DNA from: an uncultured Eubacterium sp.
GTDB lineage: Bacteria; Bacillota; Clostridia; Peptostreptococcales; Anaerovoracaceae
Length of the DNA: 18,214 nucleotides
Assembly: GCA_937894585.1 (NCBI GenBank)
Contig: CALBGO010000010.1
Span: forward strand, 1-18,214
Direction of reading: 5' to 3'
Under the pieces are notes generated by a model. The model did no database searches. It was given only the letters and a program-made list of their open reading frames with translations, and was not told where the DNA came from. Both the position numbers and the translations under genes were made by a program. The stretch's first letter is position 1. Every line of letters starts with the position of its first letter. This document shows, in pieces, positions 13,836 through 18,214 of this stretch.

Positions 13836-14291
13836 TTACTGTGTAACCGTCTTTGCAATGTCCGTCTGGGTGCTGCCTGCCTGGAAAGTAAAAGTAGTCG
13901 CTTTAATATTTTCAGGGGTATACCCGGCGGCTTTGCAGACACCGGCATATTGGTCGTAGGATTCAAACAGCCCCGCGTCAATAAGGCTCTGGACAGCCGC
14001 GGTAGCAGAACCTCCCTGTACCGTAACGGTCACTTCGTGGGACAGAACACCGTTTGTCCAGACAGAAGAACCTTGTGAGGAATCGGAATCCTCCCCGTTT
14101 TCCTGATCGGACTTGCTGTCGACTGCTTTTTCCTCGGTGGTATTGACCGTTCCGGTTTTCTCCGCCATAGTCTTGGGATATGCCATAATTACTTCCATAC
14201 GCCATATAATCAGTGCGGCGGCTAATACTAATATCGCAAGGGCGATAAGAATATCGTTCTTATCATAAAAAAAGTCTTTAAGACGCTTCAT
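13836..14291 (-). CDS. Membrane-anchored YceG/MltG-like (LysM-like subdomain) protein
   Basis: A 151-residue protein with a short cytoplasmic start, one membrane helix (about residues 14-33) and a Ser/Glu/Asp-rich extracellular linker (50-85). Its C-terminal region has the sequence pattern of the LysM-like subdomain of MltG/YceG: VTVTVQGGSATAAVQSLIDAG, then a TFTFQAGSTQTDIAKTV end. The lytic transglycosylase domain of full MltG (about 330 residues or more) is absent, so it should not cut glycan strands itself; it may bind cell wall. The start at ATG 14291 is preferred because AAGGGGGG precedes it; a longer in-frame start at 14357 lies in the promoter region. Confidence 0.75.
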   Translation of the reverse strand: MKRLKDFFYDKNDILIALAILVLAAALIIWRMEVIMAYPKTMAEKTGTVNTTEEKAVDSKSDQENGEDSDSSQGSSVWTNGVLSHEVTVTVQGGSATAAVQSLIDAGLFESYDQYAGVCKAAGYTPENIKATTFTFQAGSTQTDIAKTVTQ

Positions 14292-14328
14292 AAAGTTTCC
14301 CCCCTTTTCATCAGATTTTGATATATAT

Positions 14329-14357
14329 AATTTAACATACTTTGCGGAAAAGAACAA
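14329..14357 (-). promoter_or_regulatory. Probable promoter of the YceG-like gene
   Basis: On the minus strand, TTGTTC (14352-14357), a 17-bp spacer and extended -10 TGtTAAATT (core 14329-14334). It lies back to back with the rluA-type promoter at 14365. Confidence 0.45.
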
Positions 14358-14364
14358 ATAAATT

Positions 14365-14393
14365 TTGATTTAGTCTGCGCGATGATGTATAAT
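14365..14393 (+). promoter_or_regulatory. Promoter of the pseudouridine synthase gene; predicts leaderless mRNA
   Basis: TTGATT (14365-14370), a 17-bp spacer and consensus TATAAT (14388-14393). The start site, seven to eight bases after the -10 box, is C14400 or the A of the start codon at 14401. There is no room for a Shine-Dalgarno sequence. Confidence 0.75.
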
Positions 14394-14400
14394 ATTTACC

Positions 14401-15384
14401 ATGGTTAAAATTGAAATCGGTAAAAATGAACAGAATCAGAGACTGGACAAGTTTCTTCGCAAATACCTGGCAAATGCGCCTTTGAGTTTTATTTATAAGG
14501 CAATTCGGAAGGATGTTAAAGTCAACGGAAAGAGAGGGAAAGAAGATACCCTTCTGCAGCTTGGAGACGAGGTTACGCTTTATATCAGTGAGACGGATAT
14601 GGAAAAATTCCGAAAAGAGCGCCGAGGCGGCAGAGTGAAGCGGCAGTTTTCCATCGCCTATGAAGATGAAAATATTCTGGCAGCTGTGAAGCCGTACGGT
14701 CTTCTGACCCACGGAGACAGCCGCGAAAAGAAAAATCATCTTGCCAATCAGGTTATCGATTATCTGATTGAAAAGGGCGATTACAATCCGAGAATCGAGA
14801 AGACCTTTACACCTGCGCCTGTAAACCGGCTGGACAGGAATACCACAGGTCTTGTACTTTTTGGCAAAAACAATCCGGCGCTGCAGGAGCTGAATCGGCT
14901 GATCCGGGAAACCGGGCAGATACGTAAATTTTATCTGACCATTGTCAGCGGTACAATGAAGAACCCTCTTCATTTGTTTGGAAGTATGGTGAAGGACACT
15001 GAGAAAAACAGAATTACAGTGCTTCCGGGGGAGTCGGGTCAGAGACAGATGGAAACTGTCGCAGAGCCTTTGGAATACGGCATCTGGAGGGGCAGACCTT
15101 TTACTTTGGTAAAGGTGGAGATTATCACGGGCAGAACCCACCAAATCAGAGCCCACCTTGCCGATGCGGGTTTTTCTGTCATCGGTGATGCAAAATACGG
15201 AGACCGCAGGGTGAATCATTTAGCCGCCAAGGATTTTGATCTGCACGCACAGCTTCTTCATGCCTATCAGCTTGACTTTGAGCAGTGCGCGGGAGAACTT
15301 TCCTATCTCAGCGGGAAAGTCATCAAGGCAGAACTCGGCGCTGATTTTGAAAGAATAAAAAAACAGATTTTTGAACAGGATTAG
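14401..15384 (+). CDS. RluA-family pseudouridine synthase
   Basis: Isomerises specific uridines in RNA (usually 23S rRNA) to pseudouridine. The 327 residues contain an N-terminal S4 RNA-binding domain (about 13-75, RLDKFLRKYL). A catalytic domain follows with VNRLDRNTTGLVLF (142-155, catalytic Asp145), RKFYLTIVSG, and GRTHQIRAHLADAGFSVIGD with YG after it. Family members RluA, RluC and RluD cannot be told apart with confidence; the S4 domain excludes RluA proper. No in-frame start other than the ATG at 14401 fits the S4 domain, yet no ribosome binding site precedes it, and the promoter places transcription start at this codon. It begins a cluster with the signal peptidase genes, 23 bp upstream of the first. 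Confidence 0.93.
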   Translation: MVKIEIGKNEQNQRLDKFLRKYLANAPLSFIYKAIRKDVKVNGKRGKEDTLLQLGDEVTLYISETDMEKFRKERRGGRVKRQFSIAYEDENILAAVKPYGLLTHGDSREKKNHLANQVIDYLIEKGDYNPRIEKTFTPAPVNRLDRNTTGLVLFGKNNPALQELNRLIRETGQIRKFYLTIVSGTMKNPLHLFGSMVKDTEKNRITVLPGESGQRQMETVAEPLEYGIWRGRPFTLVKVEIITGRTHQIRAHLADAGFSVIGDAKYGDRRVNHLAAKDFDLHAQLLHAYQLDFEQCAGELSYLSGKVIKAELGADFERIKKQIFEQD

Positions 15385-15407
15385 TATAAGAGGGGAAGTT
15401 ATACATT

Positions 15408-15938
15408 ATGAAGGAATGGATTAAAGATATATTGCTGGCAGTTGTTATTGCGTTGGTTGTAATACAGTTTATCAAGCCGACGGTTGTAAAACAGAGCTCT
15501 ATGGAGCCTAACTTCCACGAGAACGATTACCTCCTTGTGAGCAAACAGTCTTACAAGCTGTTCGGAGAACCGCAGCGGGGAGATGTGGTTGTGGTGCATT
15601 CGGATTTGGTGCAGGAAAGCGGCAAGGAGAAAATGCTGATTAAACGAATTGTCGCTATGCCGGGAGAGACTTTGGATATCAGAGAAGGAAAAGTGTATAT
15701 TAACGGAGAACTTCTTGAGGAGGATTATACCAAGGACGGTTATACTGCGGGAGATATCAAATCTATGGTGATTCCGGACGGGCAGGTGTTCTGTATGGGT
15801 GATAACCGGGAAGTCAGCATAGACAGCAGAGATCCGAGTGTGGGCTGTATTTCCGAAGAAGATATTGTCGGAAAAGTAGTGCTGCGCGTATATCCGTTCA
15901 GCCAGTTCGGCATAATAAAAAGTCCGTATGGAGACTGA
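15408..15938 (+). CDS. Signal peptidase I, first of three
   Basis: Membrane-anchored S26 serine protease that removes signal peptides from exported proteins. The 176 residues have one N-terminal helix (about 8-24), then QSSMEP with catalytic Ser31, and IKRIVAMPGE with general-base Lys79. The GDN..SIDSRDPSVG box follows the FCMGDN motif. It is short, like Gram-positive Sip proteins with a single anchor. GAGGGG at 15390-15395 lies 12 bases upstream of the ATG, a longer spacing than usual. All catalytic residues are present. Symbols such as lepB or sipS are used for the family, but with three paralogues here I assign none. Confidence 0.95.
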   Translation: MKEWIKDILLAVVIALVVIQFIKPTVVKQSSMEPNFHENDYLLVSKQSYKLFGEPQRGDVVVVHSDLVQESGKEKMLIKRIVAMPGETLDIREGKVYINGELLEEDYTKDGYTAGDIKSMVIPDGQVFCMGDNREVSIDSRDPSVGCISEEDIVGKVVLRVYPFSQFGIIKSPYGD

Positions 15939-16014
15939 AAGGTGATTGATAAAATTGAAACTGGCGGTGGATTAACAGAATAGAGAACGACAGACGATTG
16001 AAAAAGGAAGGGAT

Positions 16015-16560
16015 ATGAAAAAAAAGACAGGAGAAAATATCTGTGAATGGGTAAAGGCAATTTTGACTGCCGGAATATCGGCGGTAATTGTGCTTCAGTT
16101 TATTCTGCCGACCGCAGTGTTCGGCATTTCTATGGAGCCGAGCTTTGAACACCGGGATTATCTTCTGATTAACAGACAGGCATATAAAAGCGGAAGAATG
16201 CCGCAGCGGGGTGATGTGATCGTATTTCAATCTCACCTTCGGGATACGGAAAACGGAGGTATGAAAAATCTGATCAAGCGGGTGATTGCAGTGCCGGGGG
16301 ATACTGTTGCCGTCGATTCCGGAAAAGTGTACATAAACGGAGAAGTTCTGGAAGAAAGTTATATCAAGGACGGTATTACCAACGGAGAAGTTCCGGAGGT
16401 GACAGTGCCTTCGGGAAATTATTTCTGCATGGGCGATAACAGGCTGCACAGCACTGACAGCAGATTTCTTGAAGTCGGTTTTATTGAGGAGAAAGCAATC
16501 ATCGGAGAGGTCTTTTTTCGGATTTTCCCGTTTAACAAAATTGGTTTAATCGGGAGTTGA
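16015..16560 (+). CDS. Signal peptidase I, second of three
   Basis: A 181-residue S26 protease with one membrane helix (about 14-31). It has ISMEPSF with catalytic Ser39, LIKRVIAVPGD with Lys88, and the box FCMGDNRLHSTDSRFLEVG. It resembles the first paralogue in sequence and layout (GKVYINGEVLEESYIKDGIT), which points to tandem duplication. The active site is intact. AAGGAAGGG lies directly before the ATG. The 76-bp gap from the first paralogue has no clear promoter, and the third follows after five bases. Confidence 0.95.
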   Translation: MKKKTGENICEWVKAILTAGISAVIVLQFILPTAVFGISMEPSFEHRDYLLINRQAYKSGRMPQRGDVIVFQSHLRDTENGGMKNLIKRVIAVPGDTVAVDSGKVYINGEVLEESYIKDGITNGEVPEVTVPSGNYFCMGDNRLHSTDSRFLEVGFIEEKAIIGEVFFRIFPFNKIGLIGS

Positions 16561-16565
16561 ATTAA

Positions 16566-17060
16566 ATGAAGAGAATCTTAGCCTTTCTGCTGGCGGCAGT
16601 TTTGGGAACAGGATCGGGACTGGGTCTTTCCCTTGCATTTCAGATGACGCAGGTAGAGGATAACGGTATGCTGCCGACTTATGAATACGGTGAAAAAGCT
16701 TTGGTCAGCAGGTTTGCCTATGCCGGAGACAGAAAACCCGCCCGCGGGGATGTGATTTTGATTCCCAACCGGGTGTATGCGGTGACCGGGGAAAACGGCA
16801 TTATGATGAAGCGAATTGTTGCTGTCGGCGGTGACCGGGTGATGATAACCGGGGGAAAGGTCTATGTAAATAACAGAGAAATTGAGGAAGGCTATGTATT
16901 CTCACAGGGAACCGGCGGCGAAATGGAGCAGGTTCGTGTGCCTATCGGAAAAGTTTTTGTATTGGGAGATAACAGAACTGCCAGCACTGACAGCCGTAGT
17001 GAATTTGTGGGGATGCCGGATGAGAGTGAGATTTTGGGAAAGGTGATTTATACATGGTAA
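16566..17060 (+). CDS. Signal peptidase I-like protein lacking the catalytic serine
   Basis: A 164-residue S26-type protein in tandem with two intact paralogues. Most of the fold is recognisable: an N-terminal helix (about 4-25), MMKRIVAVGGD with the general-base Lys82, GKVYVNN and VLGDNRTASTDSRSEFVG. At the position of S-M-E-P it reads N-G-M-L-P (Gly34), with codon GGT where a Ser AGT would differ by one base. Cleavage by the usual Ser/Lys dyad is therefore not expected. The rest of the gene is intact, without frameshift or stop, so it is probably a maintained non-catalytic paralogue. Staphylococcus aureus SpsA is a known inactive paralogue next to active SpsB. Its last seven bases overlap the start of smpB. 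Confidence 0.88.
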   Translation: MKRILAFLLAAVLGTGSGLGLSLAFQMTQVEDNGMLPTYEYGEKALVSRFAYAGDRKPARGDVILIPNRVYAVTGENGIMMKRIVAVGGDRVMITGGKVYVNNREIEEGYVFSQGTGGEMEQVRVPIGKVFVLGDNRTASTDSRSEFVGMPDESEILGKVIYTW

Positions 17061-17518
17061 AAAGACAGAAAAAAATGGCTGCCAACAATAAAAAGGCGCG
17101 CCATGATTATTTTATAGAAGAAGTTTACGAAGCCGGGATTGTACTGACCGGGACAGAGATTAAATCTATTCGTGCCGGAAAAGTCAGCATCAAGGAAAGC
17201 TATGCCAAGGTTGAAAACGGTGAAATGATTGTATACGGCATGAATATCAGCCCTTATGAGCAGGGAAACCGGTTTAATGTGGATCCGTTGCGCCCGAGAA
17301 AGCTTTTGTTACATAAGCAGGAAATCAGAAAGCTGATCGGTTATACAACGCAGAAGGGTCTGACTTTGATTCCGCTGAATTTATATATCAACGAAGACGG
17401 CCGCGCCAAGATGGAGCTTGCTGTAGCTCGGGGAAAGAAAAATTACGATAAGCGGGAAACCATTGCGAAAAAAGATGCAGCGCGCAAAATGGAGCATGCA
17501 ATGAAGCAGAGGTGGTAA
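17054..17518 (+). CDS. smpB: SsrA-binding protein SmpB
   Basis: Binds the tRNA-like part of tmRNA and brings it to stalled ribosomes for trans-translation. The 154 residues are a normal length. Family features are NKKARHDYFIEEVYEAGIVLTG near the start, GTEIKSIR, the SPYEQGN segment (tmRNA contact), and the basic tail KKNYDKRETIAKKDAARKMEH, which fills the mRNA channel. The start at 17054 overlaps the previous gene by seven bases and is supported by AAAGGTGA upstream; an ATG seven codons later has none. The tmRNA gene itself is 246 bp downstream. Confidence 0.97.
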   Translation: MVKRQKKMAANNKKARHDYFIEEVYEAGIVLTGTEIKSIRAGKVSIKESYAKVENGEMIVYGMNISPYEQGNRFNVDPLRPRKLLLHKQEIRKLIGYTTQKGLTLIPLNLYINEDGRAKMELAVARGKKNYDKRETIAKKDAARKMEHAMKQRW

Positions 17519-17717
17519 AGCGCGGGTCTACCGCATATACTATGATGTTTCGGACGCTCAGTGTTTTTCGCTGTTGATTTCTGTAGGGAAGCTTGTTTCT
17601 TATGCGGGAGAGGAAAAGCAACAGTAACAGTGAGAATCAATTATTTAGCGGAGACGATGAAGCTGTCTATTTTTGGCGTATTTTGCAGTAAATTCAATTT
17701 AAGCCATATTTTTGTTA

Positions 17718-17746
17718 TTGTAAAACAGTTTCAAGTGTTGTAAAAT
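17718..17746 (+). promoter_or_regulatory. Promoter of ssrA
   Basis: TTGTAA (17718-17723), a 17-bp spacer and TAAAAT (17741-17746). The predicted start near 17753 leaves about 12 bases to be removed by RNase P at the mature 5' end (17765). Confidence 0.6.
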
Positions 17747-17764
17747 AGCTGTATGCACACTTAA

Positions 17765-18129
17765 GGGGCCGTAAAGGTTTCGACGGGGGTGTAGAAGCAG
17801 GATAAGCGAGCGGTAGTTCGTCCGGTCTACCTAAAAAAGGACGCGTTAAATATAAACGCTAAAAATAACAACAATAATTTCGCATTAGCTGCTTAATTTA
17901 CGCAGCACGCGTGTCAGCTTCGATTTACCTGTAGGTCGGATTCCTGGCATCGAATCATACAGGAAAACCTTGCGGGAGTTTCCGGTATCGTAAGGGAACA
18001 ACGGAATAGCCTTTCTGTCAGTCTGCTGACGGACGGTCAGAAAAGCGAAATCTAAATCATCAGCTGCGCTCGGAGAAACTCCTGTGGAAATGCTTTCGGA
18101 CGCGAGTTCGACTCTCGCCGGCTCCACCA
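17765..18129 (+). ncRNA. ssrA: Transfer-messenger RNA (tmRNA)
   Basis: tRNA-like and mRNA-like RNA that rescues stalled ribosomes and tags the unfinished peptide. The 5' end GGGGCC (17765-17770) pairs with GGCTCC (18120-18125), followed by A and an encoded CCA (18127-18129). The start GGGGCCGTAAAGGTTTCGAC is typical. The T arm is GCGAG-TTCGACT-CTCGC (18102-18118). The tag frame begins at GCT 17858 and ends with TAA at 17894-17896, coding for AKNNNNNFALAA, a proteolysis tag with the usual ALAA end. At 365 bases it is a one-piece tmRNA of normal size. smpB lies upstream. Confidence 0.97.
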
Positions 18130-18136
18130 TCAGATA

Positions 18137-18168
18137 GGCTCAAAGAGAAAATCTTTGGGTCTCTTTTA
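18137..18168 (+). terminator. Terminator of ssrA
   Basis: A 10-bp stem GGCTCAAAGA / TCTTTGGGTC (18137-18146 and 18152-18161) with two G-U pairs and loop GAAAA, followed by TCTTTTA. Confidence 0.75.
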
Positions 18169-18170
18169 TG

Positions 18171-18214
18171 GTGTGCTCGGCGAGCGCACATTCTAATGGG
18201 TGAAAGTCCCGAAT
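18171..18214 (+). mobile_element. Probable 5' end of a group II intron (cut by window end)
   Basis: GTGTG at 18171 fits the GUGYG 5' boundary of bacterial group II introns. An 8-bp hairpin GTGTGCTC/GAGCGCAC (18171-18189) follows, then TAATGGGTGAAAGTCCCGAA (18194-18213), which resembles the early domain I of such introns. Its place about nine bases after a terminator stem is the known preference of the group IIC class. Only 44 bases are visible, so the class and any reverse transcriptase gene cannot be seen. Confidence 0.55.

Noticed and set aside
17885..18130. Minus-strand 81-codon frame
   Set aside because: It lies entirely on the strand opposite the tmRNA gene and is explained by that RNA's structure.

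Overview
The window looks like chromosomal DNA from an anaerobic Clostridia-type Bacillota. The signs are strong AGGAGG ribosome binding sites, A+T-rich sigma-A promoters, a Gram-positive LexA box in front of uvrB, a one-piece tmRNA with an Asn-rich tag, and a gut-type large serine recombinase. I cannot name the genus from sequence alone.

Layout. Positions 1-1028 hold the 3' part of a large serine recombinase, the last gene of an integrative element that enters from the left. The element ends about 40 bp further on, inside an XRE regulator gene whose 3' remnant (1060-1479) is still readable. Next come a terminator, a small XRE repressor with a four-helix membrane partner under a promoter flanked by two matching operators (1563-2275), and an EamA/DMT exporter (2383-3288). 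The excision-repair genes uvrB-uvrA (3523-8422) follow, with a LexA box and promoter packed against the terminator of the exporter. After them come nicotinate phosphoribosyltransferase (pncB, promoter inside the end of uvrA) and a seven-helix membrane protein with a LuxR-type DNA-binding tail, closed by a strong terminator at 11007.

Positions 11047-12092 carry no convincing gene. They hold inverted repeats, a degenerate 41-nt tandem array, a long bidirectional-looking terminator and a 20-nt tandem array. Beyond it lie, on the minus strand, class II fructose-bisphosphate aldolase and a small helical protein. A divergent small helical protein follows, then a minus-strand membrane-anchored YceG/MltG-like fragment protein.

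From 14401 to 18129 runs a plus-strand cluster: an RluA-type pseudouridine synthase whose promoter predicts a leaderless mRNA, three tandem signal peptidase I paralogues (the third has Gly in place of the catalytic Ser), smpB, and the tmRNA gene ssrA. The last 44 bases, just after the ssrA terminator, look like the 5' end of a group II intron.

The most unusual points are the serine-less third signal peptidase in a tandem triplet joined to smpB-ssrA, the probable leaderless rluA-type transcript, the element junction inside an XRE gene, the tandem-repeat intergenic region, and the probable intron behind the tmRNA terminator.
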